64,000 nucleotides of DNA. Origin: an uncultured Muribaculaceae bacterium (GTDB lineage: Bacteria > Bacteroidota > Bacteroidia > Bacteroidales > Muribaculaceae). The stretch covers positions 16,940 to 80,939 of the forward strand of contig CAJUHX010000003.1 in assembly GCA_910586455.1 (NCBI GenBank). The letters run 5' to 3'. How positions within the stretch are numbered: the first letter of the stretch is position 1; each line of letters opens with the position of its first letter. The notes beneath the pieces were generated by a model that saw only the letters and a program-made list of their open reading frames with translations, made no database searches and was not told the DNA's origin. Of this stretch, positions 1 through 8,610 are shown piece after piece. Made by a program: the position numbers and the translations under genes.

Positions 1-798
1 AAGGCCATATCCGAAAACTCCCTTGCCGAGGCCCGAAAGGCCGGCGCTGCCGTGGATGTCGATATCCACACGCTGGAACGCTACGACCTTAATATCGTCA
101 CGGGCATACTCAACGCCATAGAGGAACGCGAAATTACCGAGGTGATTCTGGGCATGCACCGCCGAGTGTCGGTCATCGACTCGTTTTTCGGCAACAAGAT
201 GGAGCAACTGCTTCGCGCCACCAACCGCATGATTATCATCACCCGCTGCTTTATTCCGGCCAATACCCTCACCCGCATAGTGGTGTGGGTGCCCAAGGAC
301 GCGCAGTACGAATCCGGCTTCAGCCGCTGGGTTCGCGCTCTGGCGCGCCTGACACGTCAGGTGGGCTGTCGCATTATATTCTGCTGCAACGGCGACATAC
401 AACCGCTTATACGCGGTGTGCTGTATCAGGAGAACTATGGCATACGCTGCGAGTTCCGCACTGTAGAGGATTGGGATGACTTCATTCTGCTGGGCAACCG
501 CGTACTCGACGATGATTTGTTCGTACTCATCGGCGCACGCGCCAACTCGGTATCGTATTCGGCGGATATGGCTGAACTGCCTTCGTTCCTGCAGAAGTAT
601 TTTTCGCGCAACAATCTTATGGTAATCTACCCCGAGCAATTCGGCGCCGAGGTTGCCCTGACCTCGTTTACCGACCCGCTTTCGAGCGACATCAGTTCAA
701 CGGCCTCTCCGCTATGGATGCGCCTGAGGTCAAGATGGCGCAAGCTGGTTAACGCCAAACGCCGTTTTACCCACCGCAACCGCAAACCCAAGTATTGA
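1..798 (+). CDS. Cation/proton antiporter, C-terminal part (partial)
   Basis: The reading frame is open from base 1, so the gene begins upstream and only the last 265 residues are present. The visible part has no membrane segments. It has alternating beta/alpha stretches resembling tandem universal-stress-protein-like domains, and ends in a basic tail rich in Arg and Lys. In Bacteroidales such domains often follow the membrane part of CPA2-type Na+/H+ antiporters, where they probably sense nucleotides or pH in the cytoplasm. The assignment rests on overall resemblance and the membrane part cannot be seen. A stand-alone stress protein is the main alternative. Confidence 0.55.
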   Translation, partial: KAISENSLAEARKAGAAVDVDIHTLERYDLNIVTGILNAIEEREITEVILGMHRRVSVIDSFFGNKMEQLLRATNRMIIITRCFIPANTLTRIVVWVPKDAQYESGFSRWVRALARLTRQVGCRIIFCCNGDIQPLIRGVLYQENYGIRCEFRTVEDWDDFILLGNRVLDDDLFVLIGARANSVSYSADMAELPSFLQKYFSRNNLMVIYPEQFGAEVALTSFTDPLSSDISSTASPLWMRLRSRWRKLVNAKRRFTHRNRKPKY

Positions 799-843
799 TT
801 ACGGTTGCGCCGGCGGCCCGCCGTCGTTCATCAGGCTCTTAAT

Positions 844-930
844 TACCTTTGTGTGCGAGTGACGTCGGGAAGACGTCACAACACAACAGAGAACATAAAA
901 GGCCGCTCTGTGAAGGCGGCCTTCCATGTT
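844..930. terminator. Intergenic hairpins between convergent genes, with a possible promoter
   Basis: The gap 799-1008 holds two inverted repeats. One is an 8-bp perfect repeat, GTGACGTC (859-866) and GACGTCAC (872-879). The other is an imperfect 16-bp hairpin (893-930) with core AAGGCCGC (899-906) and GCGGCCTT (916-923). Read on the minus strand the second is followed by TTTTATGTT, which suits termination of the Spy-like operon arriving from the right. A TAnnTTTG-type box, TACCTTTG, lies at 844-851 on the plus strand, so a short plus-strand transcript through both hairpins is possible. Confidence 0.5.
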
Positions 931-1008
931 CTCGGGAGGGAGGAGAATGTGATTAAGAAAATGAAGTTAGTAGAGATTGTTTATGAAGCGGTAGTAGTTG
1001 GCTCAGCC

Positions 1009-1482
1009 TTATTCCTGTGCCGCAGCAGGCATCCTTTTGTTGCGGTGAAACCTGTTGAGATTTCTTATAATCTGTATTTCGGCGTGTTTAAGGCGTGCCA
1101 ATTGTTTCGGGTTCAGTATTTGTTTGAATTTGTCGTAATAGTCCAGTTCGACTTCGCCTTCGAGTTTTTTCTGCTCGAACAGTCGCTGTGAGTATGCTTC
1201 GAGGGCAACATCGCTGAGCTTTGTGTCGGCATCCACTTTGTGGCAGATATCGCGGAATTCGTCGTTGAGGGCCTCAAGCCGGTCGTTCATCTCGTCGTAC
1301 AATGCAAAGAAGCGGGTCTGCTGGTCGGCCGAAAGTTCCAGGTCATTGGCGAGGAATTTGTGGCGGTATTCGATAAGTTGCTCACGTCCGCGCTGCTGAC
1401 GTCGTTCGCTGCCTGACTTCTGGGCATTGGCGCAAAGTGCCACAGCCATGAGCAGTATAATTAATAATTGGCGTATATTCAT
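1009..1482 (-). CDS. Spy/CpxP-like periplasmic protein
   Basis: A 157-residue protein with a signal peptide (hydrophobic residues 5-18, cleavage near CANAQ) and then an almost wholly helical, charged mature part. The pattern of helices with LELSADQQTRFFALYDEM near residues 51-68, and a later NPKQLARLKHAE, resembles the LTxxQ-containing Spy/CpxP fold, which acts as a periplasmic chaperone or metal/stress sensor. It is the last gene of a minus-strand set with an ECF sigma factor and a putative anti-sigma protein, 3 nt after the latter. This order is frequent in Bacteroidetes and suggests an envelope-stress role. The ligand is unknown. Confidence 0.7.
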   Translation of the reverse strand: MNIRQLLIILLMAVALCANAQKSGSERRQQRGREQLIEYRHKFLANDLELSADQQTRFFALYDEMNDRLEALNDEFRDICHKVDADTKLSDVALEAYSQRLFEQKKLEGEVELDYYDKFKQILNPKQLARLKHAEIQIIRNLNRFHRNKRMPAAAQE

Positions 1483-1485
1483 AAA

Positions 1486-1950
1486 TTACTGGAAGTTTTC
1501 GGGGAGGTTATGAATACTCTCGCTGTCGATATCATTGTCGTCGGGCATGGGCAGACTGTCGAGGTCGACATCGACGTCGGAGAGTTCGTCAATCAAATCC
1601 CACTGGTTCAGTTCGTCAGCCACATATTCTTTCATGAACTGCTCGTCGCCCAGAGCGTCGGCCAGCTCGGGATAGCTTTCGATTGACAGAGGGTCGGCAG
1701 GCGAGCTCATGAGGCTGAACATTTTAAGCATACACCATACACCGGCGAACATTGCGGCCATATATGTATAGGGCCGAATTTTCTGCCAGAATGTACGCGG
1801 CATGGCTACGACTGCGCCGTCCGATTCTATTTCGGGGCGTTCAGGCAGCGATGCTGTCATGCGAGCAGCGAAGTCGGCGAAGTAGCCCTCGGGCACGTCA
1901 ATGCCGTCGTTGCCTTTGATTTTGCCTAATATATCGTTGGATTCTTTCAT
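1486..1950 (-). CDS. Putative anti-sigma factor, single-pass membrane protein
   Basis: A 154-residue protein from the ATG at 1950; an in-frame TTG at 1983 would add 11 residues. It has a short soluble N-terminal part with the motif VPEGYF, one membrane helix at about residues 60-76 (YTYMAAMFAGVWCML), and a very acidic C-terminal tail rich in Asp and Glu. Position directly after an ECF sigma gene and the topology (cytoplasmic N-terminus, one helix, periplasmic tail) fit an anti-sigma regulator. No ZAS zinc motif (HxxxCxxC) is visible, so the binding mode is not classical. The role is inferred mainly from context. Confidence 0.6.
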   Translation of the reverse strand: MKESNDILGKIKGNDGIDVPEGYFADFAARMTASLPERPEIESDGAVVAMPRTFWQKIRPYTYMAAMFAGVWCMLKMFSLMSSPADPLSIESYPELADALGDEQFMKEYVADELNQWDLIDELSDVDVDLDSLPMPDDNDIDSESIHNLPENFQ

Positions 1951-1998
1951 GACTTTTGCTTGTTGTTTATATTTTTGACTCAAGCGGTTCTAAAAGGT

Positions 1999-2556
1999 TT
2001 AATGCTCTGAAAAAAAATGTTCGATTTTTTTTACCGCGAGATGGTATGAGGTTTTAAGGGCGCCTACACTGGTACCGAGGATTTCTGAAATCTGCTCGTA
2101 TTTCATGTCGTCGTAGTACTTCATGTTGAACACGAGGCGCTGCTTTTCGGGCAGGGTTGCCACGGCCTTGCGGAGTTCTTGTGCCAGGCGGTCGCCGTCG
2201 ATATGTTCGTCGGCTTCTATTTCGTTTACCAGCTGCTGTTGCTGGTCGTCGATACTGATGCTCTGGCGGCGGCGTTCGCGTTCAAGAAAGCTGATTGCTT
2301 CGTTTATGGCTATTTTGTACAGCCATGTCGACAGCTTGGCTTCGCCACGGAAGTTCTCCAGCGAGCTCCAGGCTTTGATGAAGGTGTTCTGCAGCAGGTC
2401 GTCGGCATCGTCGTGACGCGGAACCATACGGCGTATCTGTCGGTACAGATGCTCGGAGTACAGGCGCACCACCTCACCGAATGCCTGACGGCACTGCGAC
2501 GGTTGCCGCAGCCGCTCGGTTAACATGAGTTCTTCTTCTGTGCTGATAACTGCCAT
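1999..2556 (-). CDS. ECF-type RNA polymerase sigma factor
   Basis: A 185-residue sigma-70 family protein from the ATG at 2556. The open frame runs further upstream, but that would overlap the divergent receptor gene. Region 2 is seen as DDADDLLQNTFIKAW and STWLYKIAINEAISFLERERR. Region 4 has LPEKQRLVFNMKYYDDMKYEQI followed by a helix-turn-helix at ISEILGTSVGALKTSYHLAVKKI. There is no region 3, as expected of the ECF class. It should redirect RNA polymerase to a small regulon and probably controls its own operon together with the two downstream envelope genes. A -7 box lies 30 nt upstream. Confidence 0.92.
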   Translation of the reverse strand: MAVISTEEELMLTERLRQPSQCRQAFGEVVRLYSEHLYRQIRRMVPRHDDADDLLQNTFIKAWSSLENFRGEAKLSTWLYKIAINEAISFLERERRRQSISIDDQQQQLVNEIEADEHIDGDRLAQELRKAVATLPEKQRLVFNMKYYDDMKYEQISEILGTSVGALKTSYHLAVKKIEHFFSEH

Positions 2557-2586
2557 GATTGGTGGGGTGTAATATGCTTTTGAGTT

Positions 2587-2594
2587 CAAATTTA
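2587..2594 (-). promoter_or_regulatory. -7 box of the ECF sigma operon
   Basis: On the minus strand this reads TAAATTTG, matching the Bacteroidetes TAnnTTTG box, 30 nt before the ATG at 2556. No clear TTTG box is seen 19-20 nt further upstream, where a T/A-rich run lies instead. Confidence 0.6.
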
Positions 2595-2658
2595 CGCTTT
2601 TTTTTTCAGTTTCCGCGCTTTCGGGGGCAAGTTTAAGCATTTTTTGCCAAATTAGGCG

Positions 2659-2666
2659 TATCTTTG
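2659..2666 (+). promoter_or_regulatory. -7 box of the TonB receptor, adjacent to its start codon
   Basis: TATCTTTG matches TAnnTTTG and ends 4 nt before the GTG start at 2671. Transcription would then begin at or next to the start codon, giving a leaderless mRNA. No good TTTG box is seen at 19-20 nt spacing. Confidence 0.6.
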
Positions 2667-2670
2667 CACA

Positions 2671-4881
2671 GTGAAACGATATATACCTATTATTATAGCC
2701 GCATGTATGCCTGCGGGGGCTGCGGCACAATCCGATTCTCTGGTCGACGGACACCTGTTACTGCGCCAGGTGGAGGTGGAAGGGGTAAAACAGACCGTCC
2801 GCTCCGACGCCATGGCTGTGACAGATATATCGCAGGCCATGATAAACCGTCTGGGCATTTCCGCCATAAAGGATGTGGGCGAGATTGCGCCTAATTTCTA
2901 CATGCCCGACTATGGTTCGCGCATGACTTCGAGTATTTATGTGCGTGGCCTTGGCTCGCGCATGGATCAGCCCGTAGTAGGCCTGCAGGTCGACGGTGTA
3001 CCATATTTAAATAAGGATGCTTTTGACTTTGACATTTTCGACATAGCCTCGATTGAGGTTCTGCGCGGCGCCCGCGCCACCCTCAACGGACGCAACAGCA
3101 TGGGCGGCCGCATTGTAGTCACTACGCTGTCGCCGTGGCAGACCGAGGGTGTGCGTGCTCTGGTGGAATATGGCCGCTTCAACAGCCTGCGCGGCGGTGC
3201 GGGCTGGTACAGCAGGCTGTCGCCCTCGCTGGCCACTTCGGTCACTGCCCAGTACAGCTCGGGCAATGGGCCCTGGCACAACAGCCACACCAACGAACGC
3301 GTGGGCGACAACCGCCAGGCCGACGGACGCTGGAAACTGTCGTGGCGCCCCAATACCTGGCTGTCGCTTACCAACACGGCATCGCTGAGCGAGGCCACGC
3401 AGGACGGCTACCCTTACCGCTCGCTGGAGCTGCCCGAAATTGCATACGCCGATACATGTTCGTACAGGCGCCTGCTCTTTGCCGACGGCCTCACAGCTGT
3501 GTTTGCCGGAAAACGTATGGTAGTGACCTCGACTACATCGTTCCAGTACATGAGCGACGACATGCGCCTTGACCAGGATTTTCTGCCTGCCGACTATTTT
3601 ACCTTGCGCCAGAAGCGCCACGAGTTCACCTTCTCGGAAGATATGTTCGCCAAGGGCTCGCGCGGCAGCTACGACTGGCTGGGGGGCGTGTTTATGTTCA
3701 GCCGCTCGACCGACATGCACGCACCGGTAAGCTTCAAGGACACCGGCATTTCGGAACTGATTGAGAATCGCCACAACGGATTCAATGTGGAGAACCCCAT
3801 CGAGTGGTTCACGCGTCGATTTACTCTGGGCAGCGATTTTGAAATGGGCAACACGGGCTTCGCCCTCTATCACCAGAGCACCTACACTCTTGGCGACTGG
3901 ATATTCGACGCAGGTGTACGCTGGGATATCGAGCGCTCCACCCTCAGCTACCACAGCTACTGCAACACCGGCTATAACACCTGGCATATACTGCCCGACG
4001 GCAGCCGCGAGCTGTTAGAGCGCACTCCGGTTATTATCAACGACCGCGACCGTCTTAGCCGGACATTCAACGAGTTGCTGCCCAAGATCACTGTTACCTG
4101 GCATCGTCCCTGGGGCCATATCTACGCCGATGTAACCAAGGCCTATAAGGCCGGCGGCTTCAACACGCAGATGTTCAGCGATGTACTGCAGCAGCGCATC
4201 ATGAACATAATGGGCATGGGTATGCAGTACAGCCTCGACGAGATTGTGAGCTACAAGCCCGAAAAGAGCTGGAACTACGAGCTGGGCGCATCGGCGTCGC
4301 TGGCCGGCGGACGCCTCGACCTCAGTGCCACGGCCTTTGTAATCGACTGCCGCGACCAGCAACTGACCGTATTTCCTGACGGCTCCACCACCGGACGCAT
4401 AATGACCAATGCCGGACGTACCCTGAGCCGTGGCCTGGAACTCAGCGCCGACTGGGCCGCGCTGGAGCAACTGAAATTGCGTGGCGCGTGGGGCTACACC
4501 AAGGCCACTTTCACAAAATTCAACAACGGCATAAGCGACTTCAGCGGCAAACGTGTGCCTTATGCCCCGACCAACACTCTGTATCTGGGCGCGGTATGGA
4601 TGCCGGAGTTCGATATCGCCGGTGTCCGTCCGGTACTGGACGTGAACCTGCGCTGCGCCGGCGACATTTATTTCGACGAGGCCAACACAGTGCGCCAGCC
4701 TTTCTACGCCGTACCGAACTGTTCGCTTACATTCAACGCCGAGCACTGGAGTCTGCGCCTGTGGGGCGAGAATATCAGCAACACCCGCTACAGCACATTC
4801 TACTTTGTATCGATAGGCAACGCCTTTGTACAGCAATCGCGCCCATGGAGTATCGGCGCCACGCTGCGGCTGAGAATCTGA
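2671..4881 (+). CDS. TonB-dependent outer-membrane receptor
   Basis: A 736-residue outer-membrane receptor for uptake of a large or scarce ligand, driven by TonB. The signal peptide is at residues 1-20. The plug domain (about 35-150) contains YVRGLGSR (90-97), GLQVDGVPY and IEVLRG (128-133) with the RNSMGG loop. The rest is beta-barrel, ending in a strand closing with a hydrophobic residue. There is no N-terminal carboxypeptidase-like domain and no SusD partner, so it resembles siderophore/cofactor receptors rather than SusC. An in-frame TAG at 2653 makes the GTG at 2671 the first possible start, and the next ATG (2704) would destroy the signal peptide. The ligand is unknown. The ECF sigma gene is divergent. 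Confidence 0.9.
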   Translation: MKRYIPIIIAACMPAGAAAQSDSLVDGHLLLRQVEVEGVKQTVRSDAMAVTDISQAMINRLGISAIKDVGEIAPNFYMPDYGSRMTSSIYVRGLGSRMDQPVVGLQVDGVPYLNKDAFDFDIFDIASIEVLRGARATLNGRNSMGGRIVVTTLSPWQTEGVRALVEYGRFNSLRGGAGWYSRLSPSLATSVTAQYSSGNGPWHNSHTNERVGDNRQADGRWKLSWRPNTWLSLTNTASLSEATQDGYPYRSLELPEIAYADTCSYRRLLFADGLTAVFAGKRMVVTSTTSFQYMSDDMRLDQDFLPADYFTLRQKRHEFTFSEDMFAKGSRGSYDWLGGVFMFSRSTDMHAPVSFKDTGISELIENRHNGFNVENPIEWFTRRFTLGSDFEMGNTGFALYHQSTYTLGDWIFDAGVRWDIERSTLSYHSYCNTGYNTWHILPDGSRELLERTPVIINDRDRLSRTFNELLPKITVTWHRPWGHIYADVTKAYKAGGFNTQMFSDVLQQRIMNIMGMGMQYSLDEIVSYKPEKSWNYELGASASLAGGRLDLSATAFVIDCRDQQLTVFPDGSTTGRIMTNAGRTLSRGLELSADWAALEQLKLRGAWGYTKATFTKFNNGISDFSGKRVPYAPTNTLYLGAVWMPEFDIAGVRPVLDVNLRCAGDIYFDEANTVRQPFYAVPNCSLTFNAEHWSLRLWGENISNTRYSTFYFVSIGNAFVQQSRPWSIGATLRLRI

Positions 4882-4962
4882 GCGACACTTCAAAAATCAT
4901 GCAAAACATGTACGGCAATTGTACAAAAAAATATCTTTTAACCTTTGGCGGAGTCCTGAGTG

Positions 4963-4993
4963 TTGCACGAATAAATTACTATTCGTATTTTTG
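4963..4993 (+). promoter_or_regulatory. Promoter of the lipoprotein gene at 5024
   Basis: TTG (4963-4965), a 20-nt gap, then TATTTTTG (4986-4993), matching the Bacteroidetes -33/-7 pattern. The ATG follows 30 nt after the box. Confidence 0.75.
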
Positions 4994-5023
4994 CAATTCA
5001 TTTAATCCATACAAGTACGAATA

Positions 5024-5953
5024 ATGAAATTTTTCAGCACTCTCATCGCAATTGCAGCAGGCCTCGCGCTCTGCTTCAGCCTAAGCTCATGCAACAACAG
5101 TGACGAACCCGAAGAGTTCAAGGTTCAGCAGCAAATCACCGACTCGTTCCTGCATATCAGCGATTTAAGCAGCATGCGGCCCGAAATGAACTACAAAGGC
5201 GTAAGCTATCATATTATCTACGACTATGTAGCCGCCACTGCTGATGTTACAATCAAGGGGCTTAAGTTGCCTGACGACACCAAGTATCCGGCACTGACAC
5301 TTAGCGAAATACCTTTCAAGGTAAACAACGAAGGCGCCCGTGTATTAGAAGGCACCAATCTGGCAGCTTCGAGCGATGGCTTCACCGCCACCCCGCTTTT
5401 CGACTCGTTCAAAATGGTTGTATCCGACCGCCTGGTCGACGGTTACTACTTCCCGGCTGTATGCATCGAATACACCGTCAACAGCACATATAAGGCTGTT
5501 GGCAGCATATTGTCGCAGATATTCGCGGGCACTACCGTGACAACCAACGCCAACGGCAACAGTTTCTCGAACGAAACTCCGGTGTACGCACTTGAACTCG
5601 ACCCGCAGACCATGAAGGCCGCACTGACCATCAACAACGCCAAGTTCATACAGAGCATGCCGGCCCAGACCATGACATTCGCCGGCATTCCCTACACAGT
5701 CAGCACCGGCGGTATCGTAACCCTCGAATCGGCCGAAACCATCATACCAACTATCAACAAAGTAGAATTCAAAGCCTTCCCCATCAGCGACCTCAAGGCC
5801 GAGTATAACCTTACCACAGGCATGAATCTGGATTTCGTATGCACAATCGATAAAAGCCAGATGAACCCTGAAATGGCAGACAAAATCGAAGGCTCGCCCT
5901 TTAAAGTAAGCGCCAAGCTACCTTTCAGCAAAAAGACAACCAACGAAAAATAA
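5024..5953 (+). CDS. Lipoprotein of unknown function
   Basis: A 309-residue protein with a lipoprotein signal: hydrophobic residues 4-20 then the lipobox-like LSSC with Cys at about 23, followed by acidic residues (NNSDEPEEF) of the kind seen in surface-exported Bacteroidetes lipoproteins. The mature part is predicted to be mostly beta with few charged clusters. It repeats a pattern of 'expected value then modified value' strands typical of small Bacteroidales DUF lipoproteins, but I do not recognise the family securely. It has its own promoter and a downstream hairpin, so it is probably monocistronic. It could be functionally linked to the preceding receptor. Confidence 0.75.
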   Translation: MKFFSTLIAIAAGLALCFSLSSCNNSDEPEEFKVQQQITDSFLHISDLSSMRPEMNYKGVSYHIIYDYVAATADVTIKGLKLPDDTKYPALTLSEIPFKVNNEGARVLEGTNLAASSDGFTATPLFDSFKMVVSDRLVDGYYFPAVCIEYTVNSTYKAVGSILSQIFAGTTVTTNANGNSFSNETPVYALELDPQTMKAALTINNAKFIQSMPAQTMTFAGIPYTVSTGGIVTLESAETIIPTINKVEFKAFPISDLKAEYNLTTGMNLDFVCTIDKSQMNPEMADKIEGSPFKVSAKLPFSKKTTNEK

Positions 5954-5964
5954 TTTCTCTCTCA

Positions 5965-5995
5965 TTCACGGTCGCGCCTTATGCGCGGCCGTGAA
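5965..5995 (+). terminator. Hairpin after the lipoprotein gene
   Basis: A 13-bp stem with one G-T pair: TTCACGGTCGCGC (5965-5977) and GCGCGGCCGTGAA (5983-5995), 5-nt loop. It is followed by ATCATTTAA, so the U-run is weak. Likely terminator or mRNA-stabilising hairpin. Confidence 0.6.
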
Positions 5996-6029
5996 ATCAT
6001 TTAACAGGCTTTAAGTTTACATAATTATC

Positions 6030-8009
6030 ATGAAAACAAATCTCAGTTCACAAATCAAGCTCGACCGTGTGCCTCGTCGTTATTACGCACCGGAAAGCGA
6101 CCTCGAACTGGCCGCACTTACACGTGAGGAAAAAGTACAGACCAAAATATACGAAACCCCCGACGATGCCAGCGAGCAACTTGCCCGCCGTATCGCAGAT
6201 GAAATCCGCCGCTGCGTGGCTGCCAAGAACCGCTGCGTGATGGCATTGGGCGCCGGACGCTCCACCCACCCTGTATATGCCCGTCTGATTGCGATGCACC
6301 AGCGAGGTGAACTGTCGATGGACCGTGTGACTGTATTCAACATAAGCGAATTTTTTCCGCTGACACCCGATGGCCCGTCGACCCTGGCCTGCCTGCGCCA
6401 GGTGCTTCTCGACCATGTGAACGTTCGCGAAAGCAATATCCATTCGATAAACCCGGCAGTGACCATGGAGTCGATGTTCGACTATTGCAAGGAATATGAG
6501 CGCAAAATAGCCGACTGCGGCGGCATTGACATAACGGTATGCGAAATCGGCCCCGCCGGTTCGCTTGCATTCAACGAACCCGGCTCCACAGCTACCTCGC
6601 ACTGCCGCCTGGTACTTCTGAGCGCCGAAGAGCACCAGATGGTACAGAATGCCTACAAGTGCGACGAATGTCCGGCCACAGCCATTACCCTCGGTCTGGC
6701 CAACCTACTGTCGGCCAACGCTGTGATGTGCATGGCATGGGGCGAAAACTCGTCGAAGGTGGTCGAAGAGGCTATCGAAGGTCCTGTTACCGACTCTCTA
6801 CCGGCCAGCTTCCTGCAGATGCACCAGAACGCCCATATTACCCTTGACCTGTCGGCAGCCGACGACCTCACCCGCATATCGCATCCCTGGATGGTGACCA
6901 GCTGCGAATGGACACCCAAGCAGGTACGCCGCGCCATAGTATGGCTCTGCGGTGTCACCGGCAAACCCATTCTCAAACTCACCAACAAGGACTATAACGA
7001 CCATGGTCTGGGCAGCCTCGTCGCTACCTGCGGCTCGGCATACAATGTAAACATACAGGTATTCAACGAACTGCAGCATACCATCACCGGCTGGCCCGGC
7101 GGCAAGCCCAATGCCGACGACACCTCGCGCCCCGAGCGTGCCAACCCCTACCCCAAGCGTGTGATTGTGTTCTCGCCCCACCCCGACGACGACGTGATTT
7201 CGATGGGCGGCACTCTCAAACGCCTCGTCGATCAGGGCCACGACGTACACGTGGCCTACGAAACCTCGGGCAATATTGCCGTAGGCGACGAGGATATGAT
7301 GCGATACTTCCTGATGATGGACAAGATTGCGCCTATGTTCGGCTTCGACACCGAAGAATACCTGAATCTGAGCCGCAACGTACATGCCGGCGTGAACGCC
7401 AAGCGCTCTATGACCGACGTAGACTCTCCCGAAGTACGCGACATCAAAACCATGATTCGCCAGGCCGAAGCATCGATTGCATGCTCGTACATAGGTGTAA
7501 AATCCGAGAATGTGCACTTCCTGCGCCTGCCGTTCTATGAAACAGGCACTGTGAAGAAAGGCGACCTGTCGGAACGCGACATCAACATAGTAAAAGACCT
7601 GCTCGAAAAAGTTAAGCCCCACCAGATATTCGTGGCAGGCGACCTCGCCGACCCCCACGGCACCCATCGCGTCTGCACCGATGCCGTTCTGGCCGCAATC
7701 GACGAGCTCAAGGACGAAGCATGGATGCAGGACTGCCGCATATGGATGTACCGCGGTGCGTGGGCTGAATGGGAAATCGACCACATAGAAATGGCTGTGC
7801 CCATATCGCCCGAAGAACTGCGTTTCAAGCGCAACTCTATCCTCAAGCACCAAAGCCAGATGGAGAATGCGCCCTTCCTTGGCGACGACGACCGCCTGTT
7901 CTGGCAACGTGCCGAGGAGCGTAACCGCGCTACCGCAAAACTCTACGAAAGCCTGGGTCTGGCCTCGTACGAAGCCATGGAGGCTTTTGTGCAGTACCAT
8001 CCGCTGTAA
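6030..8009 (+). CDS. NagB-like / PIG-L deacetylase fusion protein
   Basis: A 659-residue two-domain protein. Residues 40-290 resemble glucosamine-6-phosphate deaminase (NagB). Residues 377-640 form a LmbE/PIG-L deacetylase domain with the metal motif HPDDD at 384-388 and a later DPHGTH. In the first domain the usual catalytic residues are missing: in FNISEF (103-108) Ser106 stands where NagB has the proton-shuttling Asp, and in EIGPAGSLAFNEP Ala176 and Ser178 replace the Asp and His of the active site, while Glu183 remains. The deaminase half may therefore be a sugar-binding or regulatory module, with N-acetylglucosamine-type deacetylation as the real activity. Databases usually call such fusions NagB. 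The product is cytoplasmic, with no signal peptide. Confidence 0.85.
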   Translation: MKTNLSSQIKLDRVPRRYYAPESDLELAALTREEKVQTKIYETPDDASEQLARRIADEIRRCVAAKNRCVMALGAGRSTHPVYARLIAMHQRGELSMDRVTVFNISEFFPLTPDGPSTLACLRQVLLDHVNVRESNIHSINPAVTMESMFDYCKEYERKIADCGGIDITVCEIGPAGSLAFNEPGSTATSHCRLVLLSAEEHQMVQNAYKCDECPATAITLGLANLLSANAVMCMAWGENSSKVVEEAIEGPVTDSLPASFLQMHQNAHITLDLSAADDLTRISHPWMVTSCEWTPKQVRRAIVWLCGVTGKPILKLTNKDYNDHGLGSLVATCGSAYNVNIQVFNELQHTITGWPGGKPNADDTSRPERANPYPKRVIVFSPHPDDDVISMGGTLKRLVDQGHDVHVAYETSGNIAVGDEDMMRYFLMMDKIAPMFGFDTEEYLNLSRNVHAGVNAKRSMTDVDSPEVRDIKTMIRQAEASIACSYIGVKSENVHFLRLPFYETGTVKKGDLSERDINIVKDLLEKVKPHQIFVAGDLADPHGTHRVCTDAVLAAIDELKDEAWMQDCRIWMYRGAWAEWEIDHIEMAVPISPEELRFKRNSILKHQSQMENAPFLGDDDRLFWQRAEERNRATAKLYESLGLASYEAMEAFVQYHPL

Positions 8010-8028
8010 TATAGATAACACAAAGTAC

Positions 8029-8088
8029 CAGAGGACTCACAAAGATTTTTTAGACTATGGATCTAAATTTTTCGCTGTGAGTCCTCTG
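8029..8088. terminator. Long inverted repeat between the PIG-L fusion and the amidase
   Basis: A perfect 12-bp repeat, CAGAGGACTCAC (8029-8040) and GTGAGTCCTCTG (8077-8088), with similarity extending outwards about 11 further bases with one indel (ACACAAAGTAC against ACACAGAATACA). An inner short stem (TTAGA/TCTAA) is also possible. There is no strong U-run. It may end the upstream transcript or be a remnant of a small mobile repeat. Confidence 0.55.
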
Positions 8089-8154
8089 TGTATTCTGTGT
8101 GAAGTTTATAGCCGTTAACAAATTTTATGTGGCCGCAAGCAAATAGTGACGGCG

Positions 8155-8162
8155 TAAATTTG
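8155..8162 (+). promoter_or_regulatory. -7 box of the amidase gene, adjacent to its start codon
   Basis: TAAATTTG ends 4 nt before the ATG at 8167. The first three bases are also an in-frame TAA, so no longer start is possible. A leaderless mRNA is implied. Confidence 0.65.
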
Positions 8163-8166
8163 CGGC

Positions 8167-8610
8167 ATGGAAACACATATAGGTCAGGCGCTTGAGAAGT
8201 CGCGCCGAAATATTACTGAAATTATAGTACACTGCACCGCTACTCACGCCGGACGTGGAGTGAGCGTGTCCGACATCGACTGCTGGCACCGCCAAAGGGG
8301 ATTCAACGGCATTGGCTACCATTATGTTGTCAGCCTCGACGGCCGCATTGGCCAAGGACGCCCGGTGCATTTAGCAGGTGCCCACTGCAAGGGCCATAAC
8401 AGCAATTCGATAGGTGTGGTGTACGTGGGCGGACTGGATACCAACGGACGCGCCGCCGACACTCGGACTGCGGCTCAGCGAAAGGCCCTCGCCGAATTGC
8501 TCGGCAACCTGCGCAAACTCTATCCGGGGGCTGCAATACACGGACACCGCGATTTCGCGGCCAAGGACTGCCCATGCTTCGACGCCACCAAAGAGTATGC
8601 CACCCTATGA
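8167..8610 (+). CDS. Phage-type N-acetylmuramoyl-L-alanine amidase (T7-lysozyme-like)
   Basis: A 147-residue Amidase_2 family enzyme that would cleave the bond between muramic acid and the stem peptide. Zinc ligands fit His22 (IIVHCTAT), His127 (HGHRDF) and Cys135 (DCPCF). Tyr51 and Lys133 match the catalytic Tyr and Lys of T7 lysozyme in both order and spacing. There is no signal peptide, so like phage endolysins it would need another route to the periplasm. The length equals that of T7 lysozyme. It overlaps the next gene by ATGA. No HU-like gene or other prophage gene lies nearby. The cassette is probably phage-derived, either domesticated or a remnant. Confidence 0.9.
   Translation: METHIGQALEKSRRNITEIIVHCTATHAGRGVSVSDIDCWHRQRGFNGIGYHYVVSLDGRIGQGRPVHLAGAHCKGHNSNSIGVVYVGGLDTNGRAADTRTAAQRKALAELLGNLRKLYPGAAIHGHRDFAAKDCPCFDATKEYATL

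Noticed and set aside
2557..2754. Longer N-terminus of the ECF sigma factor
   Set aside because: It would run over the sigma -7 box and the divergent receptor gene, and ECF sigma proteins usually have about 185 residues.
6798..8021. A 407-residue minus-strand frame opposite the NagB/PIG-L gene, and similar ones at 30856-31992, 49504-50748 and 51610-52362
   Set aside because: All are shadows of strong coding genes on the opposite strand, with no start context or recognisable domain.
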